The notes beneath the pieces were generated by a model. That model worked only from the letters and a program-made list of their open reading frames with translations, made no database searches and was not told the origin of the DNA. This document shows positions 53,826-62,649 of a stretch of DNA of 64,000 bases, piece after piece. Source of the DNA: Ferrimonas sediminicola (GTDB taxonomy: Bacteria; Pseudomonadota; Gammaproteobacteria; Enterobacterales; Shewanellaceae); contig NZ_SWCI01000005.1 of NCBI RefSeq assembly GCF_005116715.1, positions 186,001-250,000 on the forward strand, written 5' to 3'. Positions within the stretch are counted from its first letter, which is position 1. Each line of letters opens with the position of its first letter. The position numbers and the translations under genes were made by a program.

Positions 53826-54380
53826 TCAGGCGCAGTCCCGGGCGTCCAGCTTGAACTGTGACAATGCCCTGAGCTGCTTGGAGATATCTTTAAACTTGTG
53901 GGTCTGGGTTTCATCCCAGATCACCGGATAGTAGCGACTCAGCTCACGCTCAATACGCTGGGTGTCCAGCACCTCGTCGTTGCGGGCCAACACGCACAGG
54001 CAGCGTCCCTGGTTCTTCTCCCGGAAGGCGGTGACGCACTTCTCCTTGATGTCACGGTACTCCTCGGGACGGTCGATCAGCCCCTCCATGTTCTCTTCCG
54101 GCCACAGGTTGGGATTAAACACCACCGAACGCATGCCGCAGAGGAAGCCTATCCGCTCCGCCCAGAATCCCCCCAGGCCCACCCCGACGATCAGAGGAAA
54201 GGGATCGTCGCTGAACCGCTTCTGCTTCTCCACCTCCTTGAGCAGATGCTGCATATCGTGGCGCGGATGCAGGGTGGAATAACTGATAAAACGAACGTCT
54301 TCATCCGCAAACTGCAGCTGAAGCACCTTCTCGTGATTTCCGGGACTGGTGGCATCGAAGCCGTGCAGGTAGATAATCAT
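53826..54380 (-). CDS. ycfP: YcfP/YqiA-family esterase-like protein
   Basis: 184 residues against 180 in E. coli YcfP, with near-identical blocks: [62 protein letters not shown] and [10 protein letters not shown]. The fold is alpha/beta hydrolase, but the nucleophile elbow reads GVGLGG, without serine, so ordinary esterase activity is unlikely. The function is unknown. It is a single gene. Confidence 0.92.
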   Translation of the reverse strand: MIIYLHGFDATSPGNHEKVLQLQFADEDVRFISYSTLHPRHDMQHLLKEVEKQKRFSDDPFPLIVGVGLGGFWAERIGFLCGMRSVVFNPNLWPEENMEGLIDRPEEYRDIKEKCVTAFREKNQGRCLCVLARNDEVLDTQRIERELSRYYPVIWDETQTHKFKDISKQLRALSQFKLDARDCA

Positions 54381-54735
54381 AACGAAACCATTCCATTAGC
54401 TTGAGACCACTATAGCCATAGGGCGAAACCATTCAAAGGGCAAACCCTGATCTGGATCACGGTTGATCGAATTTTGCCAACTGACGCCGGCGCCCCAGCC
54501 CCAGCCGAAATCGCACTGTGCTGAGTATGGTCCCGTTTCGGCCTGAATCCCATTCCCAGCCCATTTTGGCCAGCGCACTTTCCCCTGAAGGTCGCGGGCG
54601 TTTGGCTCAGAAATCGGCAGGACAGCGCCTGGTCGGGATATTATGCTGTATAGGCCAGGTCGGATTTTGCTTTCCCTCCACCTGGGTTACCATCAGCCAT
54701 CCGCCTGCGGGCAACGAAACAACAGGACAGAGTTT
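54381..54735. other. Intergenic region between ycfP and sdaA
   Basis: A 355-base gap between divergent genes. It holds a CRP-like site at 54446-54461 and an AT-richer stretch just before sdaA (about 54636-54652) where a -10 could lie, but no matched -35. No ORF or hairpin stands out. Confidence 0.4.
54446..54461. promoter_or_regulatory. CRP-like site between ycfP and sdaA
   Basis: Read on the minus strand, CGTGATCCAGATCAGG agrees with the ideal CRP palindrome at 12 of 16 bases. One half-site is strong, the other weak. Serine deaminase is a carbon-catabolic enzyme, so CRP control would make sense, but this is inference. Confidence 0.35.
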
Positions 54736-56106
54736 ATGATCAGCGTGTTCGATATGTTCAGCATTGGCATCGGCCCCTCCAGCTCCCACACCGTGGGACC
54801 GATGCGGGCAGCCAACCGCTTTATCGACGAGCTTAAGCAGCACCAGCAGTTTGAACAGGCCGATGAGATCCAGTGTGAGCTGTTCGGCTCCCTGGGCCAA
54901 ACCGGCAAGGGCCATGGCACCGGCAAGGCCGTGGTGCTGGGCCTGCTGGGCGAGGAGCCGGAGAAAGTGGACACCGACAGTGTCCAGGCCAAACTGGACC
55001 AGGTGGAGGGGGATGAAGCCCTGCTGCTGGGTAACGAGCGTCCGGTACGCTTTACCCGCGCCGATGGCCTCACCTATCACCGACGCAAGACCCTGCCCCA
55101 GCACGCCAACGCCATGACCCTGCGCGCCCTGGTTCGCGGCCTGGTGGTCTATGAGCAGACCTACTTCTCCGTCGGTGGCGGCTTCGTGCTGGACAAGAGC
55201 GAGATCGCCCAGCCGCTCAGCACCATCCAGGGCCCCACCCTGCCCTACCCCTTCGAGAGCGCCGCCCAGTTGCTGGAGCTGTGCAATGAGCAGGGGCTCT
55301 CCATCGCCTCGCTGATGATGGCCAACGAGAAGGTGGTGGCCGAAGAGTCGGCCATTCGCAGCCAGCTGTGGAACATCTGGCTCACCATGAAGCAGTGCGT
55401 GGAGCGCGGCTGTCGTGACGAGGGGATCCTGCCCGGGGGCCTCAAGCTGAGACGCCGGGCCCCGACCCTCTATCGCCGTCTCACCGTAGAGGGGTGCAAC
55501 AGCAGCGATCCCCTGAACGCCATGGACTGGGTCGACCTGTTCGCCCTGGCGGTGAACGAGGAGAACGCCGCCGGCGGCCGGGTGGTGACCGCCCCCACCA
55601 ACGGCGCCGCTGGCATCCTGCCGGCGGTGCTCTGCTACTACGACAAGTTTATCCAGGCGGTGGATGAGGAGACCGCCTGCCGCTACCTGCTCAGCGCCGC
55701 CGCCATCGGCATCCTCTACAAGAAGAACGCCTCCATCTCCGGCGCCGAAGTCGGCTGCCAGGGCGAGGTGGGGGTGGCCTGCTCCATGGCCGCCGGGGCA
55801 CTGACCGAGATCATGGGCGGCACCCCGGCCATGGTGGAGTGTGCCGCCGAGATCGGCATGGAGCACAACCTGGGCCTGACCTGCGATCCGGTCGGCGGCC
55901 TGGTACAGGTGCCCTGCATCGAGCGCAACGCCATGGGCGCAGTCAAGGCGATCAATGCCTCACGGCTGGCCCTGAGGGGCGATGGCCAGCACAAGGTCTC
56001 CCTGGACAAGGTGATCAAGACCATGTGGGAAACCGGTCAGGATATGCGCACCAAGTACAAGGAGACCGCCCGGGGCGGCCTGGCGGTGAATATCGTCGAG
56101 TGCTGA
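54736..56106 (+). CDS. sdaA: L-serine ammonia-lyase, iron-sulfur type
   Basis: 456 residues (E. coli SdaA 454), the fused alpha-beta form. [21 protein letters not shown] and [16 protein letters not shown] open the beta-domain. The alpha-domain carries [38 protein letters not shown] and [18 protein letters not shown], whose cysteines bind the [4Fe-4S] cluster. It converts serine to pyruvate and ammonia. The ATG at 54736 has AGGA 8 bases upstream; the frame is open upstream for 31 codons but without a family match. Confidence 0.96.
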   Translation: MISVFDMFSIGIGPSSSHTVGPMRAANRFIDELKQHQQFEQADEIQCELFGSLGQTGKGHGTGKAVVLGLLGEEPEKVDTDSVQAKLDQVEGDEALLLGNERPVRFTRADGLTYHRRKTLPQHANAMTLRALVRGLVVYEQTYFSVGGGFVLDKSEIAQPLSTIQGPTLPYPFESAAQLLELCNEQGLSIASLMMANEKVVAEESAIRSQLWNIWLTMKQCVERGCRDEGILPGGLKLRRRAPTLYRRLTVEGCNSSDPLNAMDWVDLFALAVNEENAAGGRVVTAPTNGAAGILPAVLCYYDKFIQAVDEETACRYLLSAAAIGILYKKNASISGAEVGCQGEVGVACSMAAGALTEIMGGTPAMVECAAEIGMEHNLGLTCDPVGGLVQVPCIERNAMGAVKAINASRLALRGDGQHKVSLDKVIKTMWETGQDMRTKYKETARGGLAVNIVEC

Positions 56107-56124
56107 TCGCCCCCTGCGACAGAA

Positions 56125-56149
56125 AGACCGCCTGATGGCGGTCTTTTTT
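56125..56149 (+). terminator. Rho-independent terminator of sdaA
   Basis: AGACCGCC, loop TGAT, GGCGGTCT, then TTTTT, 19 bases after the stop. Its inverse also stands behind queE but with a poorer T run. Confidence 0.92.
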
Positions 56150-56169
56150 GTCGCAGGACCAATGGCCAA

Positions 56170-56844
56170 TCAGTCGATCTCCAGGTACTTGTGGGTCTGC
56201 ACCGACAGCCGCCAATTGCGCTTGATGCAGGTGTCGATGGCCAGTTGGGTGGCCCGCTTCTTGGTGGAGATAGGCTGCAGGCAGATCTGCGGATGCCGCG
56301 GCAGTGGCTGGTCCGCCAGCAGCGCATCGAGCTCCTCGATATGGCGCTCGGTGGCGATGGGGTGCTTGATCTCATCGGCCCGCTCCAGGGCCTGGGGCAA
56401 CACGGTCAGTCCCCCCTTCATCCCGATCTTGGGGGAGACGGTCACCCAGGTCTGCTCATCACAGCGCACCTCGACGCAGCCGGAGGTCTCAATCTGGCAG
56501 CGCCAACCCGCGGCGTGCATCAGCCGGGTCAGTTCGGTGAGGTCATACAGGCAGGGTTCGCCACCGGTGATCACCAGGTGGCGGGCACTGTAGCGGCCAT
56601 CGGTGAGCAGGGCCACCAGCCGGGCTTCATCATAGTATGCCCAGATGGGCCTGTCGCCGCTGACACCGATGATCCGCTCGGGATCCACCTGGTGCTCAGG
56701 CTCCACCTCCCAGGTGTGGCGGGTGTCGCACCAGGGACAGCCGACCGGGCAGCCCTGGAGACGAAGGAATACCGCCGGCATGCCGGTAAACTGGCCCTCG
56801 CCCTGGATGGTCTCGAAGATCTCATTGACGGGAAGCCGGCTCAC
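56170..56844 (-). CDS. queE: 7-carboxy-7-deazaguanine synthase QueE
   Basis: 224 residues (E. coli 223). The radical-SAM cluster cysteines are Cys32, Cys36 and Cys39 in LQGCPVGCPWCDTRHTW, the CxxxCxxC spacing. LPVNEIFETIQGEGQFTG opens it, VITGGEPC and CQIETSG follow, and NWRLSVQTHKYLEI closes it. It makes the ring-contracted precursor of queuosine. It overlaps perM by four bases, an association also seen in related genomes though the functions are unrelated. Confidence 0.96.
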   Translation of the reverse strand: MSRLPVNEIFETIQGEGQFTGMPAVFLRLQGCPVGCPWCDTRHTWEVEPEHQVDPERIIGVSGDRPIWAYYDEARLVALLTDGRYSARHLVITGGEPCLYDLTELTRLMHAAGWRCQIETSGCVEVRCDEQTWVTVSPKIGMKGGLTVLPQALERADEIKHPIATERHIEELDALLADQPLPRHPQICLQPISTKKRATQLAIDTCIKRNWRLSVQTHKYLEID

Positions 56845-57911
56845 GAACTCTGCTCCTCCATCAGGTCAACACTGGGCCAGGCGTTGACCACCGCCTTCAC
56901 CAGGGTGGCGAGGGGGATGGCGAAAAACACCCCCCAGAACCCCCAGAGGCCACCAAAGATCAGCACCGACACGATGATCGCCACCGGATGCAGGTTCACC
57001 GCCTCGGAGAACAGGATGGGCACCAGTACGTTGCCATCGAGCATCTGGATGATGCCGTAGGCCAGCAGCAGGTAACCAAATTGGGGCGTCAGGCCCCACT
57101 GGAACAGGCCCACCAGGGCGACGGGGATGGTGATCACGGTCGCCCCGATGTAGGGGATCAGCACCGACAGGCCCACCGCCAGCCCAAGCAGGGCGGCGTA
57201 ACGCAGGTCCATAAACAGGAAGGTCAGGTAACTGGCTACTCCGATAATCAGGATCTCAATTGCCTTGCCACGGATGTAGTTGACGATCTGGCCGTTCATC
57301 TCCGTCCACACCTGCTTGGCCAGCTCGCGGTTGCTGGGTACAAAGCGGCTGAAGCTGCTCAGCAGTTCGCGCTTGTCCTTGAGGAAGAAGAACAGCAGCA
57401 GCGGCACCAGGATGGCGTACACCGCCAGGGCAACCAGGTCGATCAGAGAGCCCAGGGACACCTGCAACACCTGCTGGGCCCAGGCCAGGATGCGGGCATT
57501 GAGGTTTTGCATCAACTCCTGCATCTGCTTTTCGCTGATCACGTCGGGGTATTGCTGAGGCAGGGTCAGCACCTTGCTCTGGGCCCAGGCGATCATATCC
57601 GGCAGTTCGCGGGCCAGGCTGATCCCCTGGTTCCAGATCTGTGGCAGGGCGATGAGGCAGAACATCATCATGGCCCCGACAAACACCAACAGCACCAGGG
57701 AGACGGCCACGGAACGGGGCAGACCCCGGTTGGCCATCTGAGCCACCGGCCACTCCAGCATGTAGGCCAGCACCACCGCCACCAACAGTGGGGTGATCAG
57801 CTTGCCGTAAAAATAGATGATGGCAAAGCCCACCATCAGGATCAGTGCCAGGGTGACCGCCTGCGGATCGGAAAACTTCTCCTGGTACCAGTTGCGGAGC
57901 AGATTCCACAT
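56841..57911 (-). CDS. perM: AI-2E family transporter, PerM-like
   Basis: 356 residues with eight hydrophobic helices in the TqsA/PerM pattern (LALILMVGFAIIYFYGKLI, AYMLEWPVAQMANRGLPR, SVAVSLVLLVFVGAMMM, LVPLLLFFFLKDKRELLS, GLSVLIPYIGATVITIPVAL). E. coli PerM is a poorly understood permease. Here it is placed before bepA, as in E. coli, though divergently. Its own operon partners are the TusA-like gene upstream and queE downstream. Confidence 0.9.
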   Translation of the reverse strand: MWNLLRNWYQEKFSDPQAVTLALILMVGFAIIYFYGKLITPLLVAVVLAYMLEWPVAQMANRGLPRSVAVSLVLLVFVGAMMMFCLIALPQIWNQGISLARELPDMIAWAQSKVLTLPQQYPDVISEKQMQELMQNLNARILAWAQQVLQVSLGSLIDLVALAVYAILVPLLLFFFLKDKRELLSSFSRFVPSNRELAKQVWTEMNGQIVNYIRGKAIEILIIGVASYLTFLFMDLRYAALLGLAVGLSVLIPYIGATVITIPVALVGLFQWGLTPQFGYLLLAYGIIQMLDGNVLVPILFSEAVNLHPVAIIVSVLIFGGLWGFWGVFFAIPLATLVKAVVNAWPSVDLMEEQSS

Positions 57912-57935
57912 ACTTAATAAAACCTTCTGTGTCTT

Positions 57936-58154
57936 TTAGGGTTGCGGGCTCAGGATCACTGCCGTCGCTCCCGGACGCGCCTCGGTATTCACTCGAAAAC
58001 CGCATCGCCGGGCATAGGGGGGCAGATCCCTGAGGATTCCAGGATCACTGACGATCAACGTCAGGGGTTCACCTGGGCCGAGCCGCTTCATCGCCAGCTT
58101 GGCCTGGACGAAGGCCATGGGGCAGCGATAGCGGGTGAGATCGACAGGGTGCAT
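57936..58154 (-). CDS. TusA/SirA-like sulfurtransferase-fold protein
   Basis: 72 residues in the TusA fold: Cys11 in RYRCPMAFVQAKLAMKRLG, then PLTLIVSDPGILRDLPPYARRCG. TusA proteins relay persulfide sulfur. The usual CPxP motif reads CPMA here, with the second proline lost. The cysteine is kept, so sulfur transfer remains possible. It lies 24 bases before perM and is probably cotranscribed with perM-queE. Confidence 0.82.
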   Translation of the reverse strand: MHPVDLTRYRCPMAFVQAKLAMKRLGPGEPLTLIVSDPGILRDLPPYARRCGFRVNTEARPGATAVILSPQP

Positions 58155-58448
58155 CCGGGCCTCCTTGTTTTGGGCGTCATTATCTCCTTACCTCAGGCAA
58201 ACCACAAACTTGTGACGCAAGATTATGTAAAGTCTCTGGAACCCAGAGAGCCTCCTGGCAGACTAACCAACAGACATCCCCCCTGCTCCGCCGAGGGAAC
58301 CCGGGGGGAAATTGCTGAAGAACCCTAGCTAAAACATAATATTGCTACATTGTTGAGTGGTTTTTGCCCTCCCTGCACAGTGGTCATTCACCGGCCGATG
58401 CGGGTACACTGGCGAGAACACCATCAACACCGGACCTCAAGGACATAC
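58155..58448. other. Intergenic region between the TusA-like gene and bepA
   Basis: A 294-base gap between divergent genes. It must hold both promoters, but no hexamer pair is convincing. An in-frame extension of bepA to 58350 is open but lacks a signal peptide, so I leave it out. Confidence 0.4.
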
Positions 58449-59897
58449 GTGATCAGACGTTTCACTCTCTCCCTGGGCGCGGCCCTGCTCAGTGCCACCC
58501 TGGGGCTGACCGCCGCCCAGGCACAGCCCGAGCTGCCTGAACTGGGTACCGTGGCCACCAGCACCCTCTCCATCGACAAGGAGAGTCAGATTGGTGACTT
58601 CTACATGCGCATGCTTCGGGGCCAGCTGCCGATCATCAACGACCCGGTGATGACCGAGTATCTCAACGATCTCGGCAACCGCCTGGTGGCCAGGGCCGAC
58701 AACGTCAAGACCCCCTTCACCTTCTTTCTGGTCAACAGCAACGAACTGAACGCCTTTGCGTTTTTCGGGGGCCACGTCGGGGTCCACACCGCCATCATCG
58801 ACGAGGCGGACAATGAGAGTGAGCTGGCCTCGGTACTGGGACATGAAATAGCCCACGTCACTCAGCGCCACCTGGCCCGGGCCATCGAGGCGCAGAAGAA
58901 AACCGCGCCGGCCACCCTGGCCGGAGTGATCGGTTCCATCATCCTGGCCATGGCCGCCCCCGAAGCGGGCATCGCCGCCCTGCAGTCCACCCTGGCCCTG
59001 AACCAGCAGGCCCAGATCAACTACACCCGCAGCAACGAGAAGGAGGCCGACCGAATCGGCATCAAGACCCTGGTCTCCGCCGGTTTCGACCCTAATGCGG
59101 TGCCCAGCTTCTTCAGCAAGATGGCCGCCAAATACCGTTTCGCCAGCAAGCCGCCTCAGATGCTGCTGACCCACCCCCTGCCCGAGAGCCGGGTGGCCGA
59201 TGCCCGCGCCCGCGCCGCCCTCTATCCCTACCGGCCGGTACCGGAAAACCTGCTGTTTCACCTGGCCAAGGCCAGGGTGCAGGTGCGCTACTCCAAGCTG
59301 GACAGGGACCATGCCCTGTTCCTGTTCGACCGGCAGCTCAAGTCCGGGGATCCGGTGGTCCAGGATGCCGCCCGCTACGGCAAGGCGCTGACCCTGCTGG
59401 ATCTGGAACGGCCGGATGAGGCCGAGGAGGCGCTCAACGCCCTGCTGATGAAGGATCCGCAGAACCTCTTCTACCTGGATACCGCCTCCGACATTCTGTT
59501 GATGCAGAAGCGTCCGGAGAAGGCACTGGCGATGCTTCGGCAGGCCCACAAGCTTCGCCCCGACAACAGCGTCATCGAGATCAACCTGGCCAACGTGCTG
59601 CTGCAAACCGGCAAGCTGCAGGAAGCCCGGGCCCTGCTGGAGCACCAGACCAACCTCAACGGTGACAGCGTGGTCGCCTACGACCTGCTCTCCCAGGTGT
59701 ATCGCAGGCTGGGGATGGTGGCCGAACGCCACATGGTGCAGGCGGAGTTGCTGGCCCTTTCCGCAGCCTATGAGCGGGCAATCGAACAGCTGCAATACGC
59801 CTACCGCCAGACCCGGGACGATCCGCTGCAAAAGGCACGCATCGACGCGAGAATCAAGGAGCTGCGCAGATCGGAGCAGGAGATGAAATCCCTTTGA
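58449..59897 (+). CDS. bepA: BepA, periplasmic metalloprotease-chaperone
   Basis: 482 residues (E. coli 487). A signal peptide (FTLSLGAALLSATLGLTAAQA) is followed by an M48 domain with zinc motif HEIAH (132-136) and the later glutamate in EKEADRIG, and then C-terminal TPR repeats (about 310-480). BepA assists LptD assembly and degrades misfolded outer-membrane proteins. The start is GTG at 58449 with AAGGA five bases upstream; the signal peptide begins right after it. ArsC/YfgD follows, as in E. coli. Confidence 0.94.
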   Translation: MIRRFTLSLGAALLSATLGLTAAQAQPELPELGTVATSTLSIDKESQIGDFYMRMLRGQLPIINDPVMTEYLNDLGNRLVARADNVKTPFTFFLVNSNELNAFAFFGGHVGVHTAIIDEADNESELASVLGHEIAHVTQRHLARAIEAQKKTAPATLAGVIGSIILAMAAPEAGIAALQSTLALNQQAQINYTRSNEKEADRIGIKTLVSAGFDPNAVPSFFSKMAAKYRFASKPPQMLLTHPLPESRVADARARAALYPYRPVPENLLFHLAKARVQVRYSKLDRDHALFLFDRQLKSGDPVVQDAARYGKALTLLDLERPDEAEEALNALLMKDPQNLFYLDTASDILLMQKRPEKALAMLRQAHKLRPDNSVIEINLANVLLQTGKLQEARALLEHQTNLNGDSVVAYDLLSQVYRRLGMVAERHMVQAELLALSAAYERAIEQLQYAYRQTRDDPLQKARIDARIKELRRSEQEMKSL

Positions 59898-59961
59898 GTT
59901 GACGCCGGCTCCACGTAGAATGGCCCCAGAATGAGATCATGATCACAGGAACAGCTATACC

Positions 59962-60312
59962 ATGACCGACACCACCCGTATCTGGCACAACCCCCGCTGC
60001 TCCAAGAGCCGCCAAACCCTGGCCCTGCTGGAGGAGCGAGGCATCACTCCAGAAGTGTATGAGTACCTGAAGCAGGCCCCCAGCGAAACCGAGCTGCGCC
60101 GGGTGCTTGAGCTGCTGGGGCTTAAGCCGCGCCAGCTGATGCGCACCAAGGAAGCGGAGTACAAGGAGCAGAACCTCGCCGACGCCGGTGATGACGCCCT
60201 GATTGCCGCCATGATGGCCACCCCGAAGCTGATTGAGCGACCCATCGTCGTTCATGGCAACCGGGCCGCACTGGGCCGTCCCCCGGAGCAGGTGCTGGAG
60301 ATCCTCGGTTAA
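59962..60312 (+). CDS. ArsC/YfgD-family thiol oxidoreductase
   Basis: 116 residues: RIWHNPRCSKSRQTLALLE with Cys13, then EYLKQAPSETELRRVLELLG and TPKLIERPIVVHG with the family arginine. E. coli YfgD, also next to bepA, is the orthologue. Arsenate reductases of the ArsC type use this fold, but YfgD proteins have no proven arsenic role, and no arsenic genes are near. The start follows bepA by 64 bases. Confidence 0.9.
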   Translation: MTDTTRIWHNPRCSKSRQTLALLEERGITPEVYEYLKQAPSETELRRVLELLGLKPRQLMRTKEAEYKEQNLADAGDDALIAAMMATPKLIERPIVVHGNRAALGRPPEQVLEILG

Positions 60313-60313
60313 G

Positions 60314-60688
60314 ATGATCAACGATAGCCAAAGCCTGGGGCGCCTGGCCCTGGGCAGTTACCTCAGCTGCCTGGTCTACGTTCCCCTCTGGCAACTCCGG
60401 CTCAGCCCCCACGACGGCTACTCTCTGGGATTCCACCTGTTGATGCTGCTGCCACTGCTGTTGCCCCTGCCGGGAATGCTGAAGGGCCGGCCCTACACCC
60501 ATGCCTGGTCGGGCTTTATCGCCTGCCTCTACCTGGTGGCCAGTCTGACCCAGCTGTGGACCGCCAGGGAGCAGTTCTGGTGGCCGGCCCTGGCAACCGT
60601 CCTGCTGCTCAGTTGGCTGCTGGCCAGCAGTTATTATGCCCGTCACCGCGGTAGGGAACTGGGGCTGGGGCTGAAGAAGAAAAACTAA
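60314..60688 (+). CDS. DUF2069 membrane protein
   Basis: 124 residues with four hydrophobic segments (LALGSYLSCLVYVPLWQL, FHLLMLLPLLLPLPGML, FIACLYLVASLTQLW, LATVLLLSWLLASSYYA) and a basic tail. The pattern LPLPGMLKGRPYTHAWSGF is the DUF2069 signature. The function is unknown. It starts one base after the arsC-like stop and lies upstream of the lipoprotein gene, so it is part of a bepA-led run. Confidence 0.85.
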   Translation: MINDSQSLGRLALGSYLSCLVYVPLWQLRLSPHDGYSLGFHLLMLLPLLLPLPGMLKGRPYTHAWSGFIACLYLVASLTQLWTAREQFWWPALATVLLLSWLLASSYYARHRGRELGLGLKKKN

Positions 60689-60706
60689 CCCCTAGGGAGG
60701 GAGAGA

Positions 60707-62602
60707 ATGAAAACGCACTGGATTGCCGTAACCTGTATGGGGCTGCTCACCGCCTGTGGCGGAGGCGGGGGGGCCTCCTCTCCCGACCCGAGCCCCCTGC
60801 CCCCCTCTACTGAGCTGACCATCAGCCGCACTCTGGCCTCGGACCCCAGTGCGGCACTGGTGGCCACGGTAACCGGGATAGACAGCAGAGAGCTGGACTT
60901 CCGCTGGAGCCAGATCTCCGGGCCCCAGGTCAACATCCTCAACCCCAGCTCGCCCATGGCCGCCTTCGAGGCCCCGGAACCGGGCCTGTATGAGTTTCGC
61001 ATCACCGTCACCGACAGCCAGGGCAATGCGATCAGCGAAGTGGTCGACCACAGCACCGACACGGCGGCCGATGCCGGACGTATCCGCGGTGACCAGGTGG
61101 TGCCCTCCGGCGGCCGGGTCTCCATGCGCCTGGGGCGCTCCGGGGATCGCAGCCAGGCGATGCAGGGGATCCGCTGGCAACAGCAAGCCGGTCCCAGAAT
61201 CGGCGATCTGGCGTTCGACGATCCGGAGCTGCTCACCTTCACCGCGCCGGTGGTGACCCGGGACACCCTGCTGACCCTGAGCGTCACCGCCAGCGACAAC
61301 GGCCGGCCGGTCAGCGACCAGGCCTTGGTGCTGGTGACCGCCGAGCCCTCGCCGGCCAATGACGCCCTGTTCGACGGCCCCGTCGCCCGGGTCCAGGCCT
61401 GGGACGACCGCTCCCCCTGGAAGGCCGCCCTGGAGCGCTGCGTCTACTCCACCCGGTTCAACGCCAGCTCCCTGTGCAGCATCGATACCCTGCCGCTTCT
61501 GGGCCAGCAGCACCCCGTTCCCACTGTGGATCAGGTGATGGAGCGGGTGGTGGTCTCCCACCCCTGGATGGGCGACGCCTTCAAGGGGTTTCTCCAGCAA
61601 CGGGATCCGAGCGGCGACTTCCGCCGTCTGCTGGGGGCGGTCACCGCAGTGGTGATCAGCGCCGACATCCGCCCCTCCTTCTACTGGGTGGCCACCGGTG
61701 CCATCTACCTGGATCCCTCCGACCTGTGGCTTGAGCCCTGGCAGATGGCGACCATCAACGAAGATCCGGACTACCGCAGTGGCTTTGGCAGTGAGCTCAA
61801 TTTCCTCACCCCCTGGCGCTATGTGAAGGGCAACGCCTATGCCAGCGTCTCCTACCCGCCCTACGCGGAGATCAGCCGCAGCCTGGGCGCCCTGGAGTCG
61901 GAGCTGGCCAGCCTGCTCTACCATGAGCTGGCGCACGCCAACGACTTTTTCCCCAGCAGCACCTGGGACAGCATCGATACCCCGACCCTGCTGCAAGCCT
62001 ACTACCTGCGCAGCGAGCAACAGCAACTCATCTCGGACCGGCTCACTGCCGATCTGCCCCTGCACAGCAGTGAGATGAAGGCACTGGCCGATGTTCAGTT
62101 CCGCGGCGCCACCGCCACCCCTTTGCAGAAGAGCTACCAGCCCGGCGACATCGCCGCATTCTTTTCCAGTGACAGGGCCAACGACGACTACGCCTACTCC
62201 ACCCCTAGGGAGGATCTGGCCATGCTGTTTGAGGAGGCAATGATGGCGCATCGCTATGGCATCCGCCGCGATGTCGCCGTGACCGATCGACCGGACCAGG
62301 TGAGTGCCTCCACCATCAGCGTCAGCTGGGGACAACGGGGGCGCATCGCCGATGCACCGCTGCTGCCGAGACTGGACCTGGTGCTGACCCAGCTGATGCC
62401 GTCGCTCGAGGCCGATCGGCTGATCTCCGCCCTGCCGGCCTCGATCCCGATGCGCGCCGGGGAGAGCTGGGCGGACAACCTCACCCTGGATCCCGCCGCC
62501 GCGGCAGCCAGGGTGCTGGCGAGGCCCAGCCTGACCCGCCCACGGGAGGGAGTGCTCCGCCACCTCGGGCGTACGCCGGATTGGAAGTTGGAACAGCAGT
62601 AA
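60707..62602 (+). CDS. Large lipoprotein with an HExxH motif (uncharacterised)
   Basis: 631 residues. A lipoprotein signal with lipobox LLTACGGGGG is followed by a proline- and serine-rich linker (20-35), two immunoglobulin- or PKD-like segments (about 35-115 and 120-215; FRWSQISGPQVNIL; IRWQQQAGPRIGDL) and an alpha-rich domain of about 400 residues. The latter contains HELAHAND at 406-413 and an EEAMMAH segment near 509. HExxHxxD resembles zinc peptidases with an aspartate ligand. No named family is recognised with confidence. It lies at the end of the bepA run, upstream of a terminator shared with hda. Location outer or inner membrane is not settled. Confidence 0.75.
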   Translation: MKTHWIAVTCMGLLTACGGGGGASSPDPSPLPPSTELTISRTLASDPSAALVATVTGIDSRELDFRWSQISGPQVNILNPSSPMAAFEAPEPGLYEFRITVTDSQGNAISEVVDHSTDTAADAGRIRGDQVVPSGGRVSMRLGRSGDRSQAMQGIRWQQQAGPRIGDLAFDDPELLTFTAPVVTRDTLLTLSVTASDNGRPVSDQALVLVTAEPSPANDALFDGPVARVQAWDDRSPWKAALERCVYSTRFNASSLCSIDTLPLLGQQHPVPTVDQVMERVVVSHPWMGDAFKGFLQQRDPSGDFRRLLGAVTAVVISADIRPSFYWVATGAIYLDPSDLWLEPWQMATINEDPDYRSGFGSELNFLTPWRYVKGNAYASVSYPPYAEISRSLGALESELASLLYHELAHANDFFPSSTWDSIDTPTLLQAYYLRSEQQQLISDRLTADLPLHSSEMKALADVQFRGATATPLQKSYQPGDIAAFFSSDRANDDYAYSTPREDLAMLFEEAMMAHRYGIRRDVAVTDRPDQVSASTISVSWGQRGRIADAPLLPRLDLVLTQLMPSLEADRLISALPASIPMRAGESWADNLTLDPAAAAARVLARPSLTRPREGVLRHLGRTPDWKLEQQ

Positions 62603-62634
62603 CTGAAAAAGGCCGCAGAAGCGGCCTTTTTCAG
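62603..62634. terminator. Bidirectional terminator between the lipoprotein gene and hda
   Basis: CTGAAAAAGGCCGC, loop AGAA, GCGGCCTTTTTCAG. A perfect 14-bp stem with A and T runs on both sides serves convergent genes. Confidence 0.93.
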
Positions 62635-62649
62635 TCCCGTGTCACCGAG

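Noticed and set aside
59962-60312. Arsenic resistance gene
   Set aside because: The protein is of the YfgD type linked to bepA, and there are no arsR, arsB or acr3 genes beside it.
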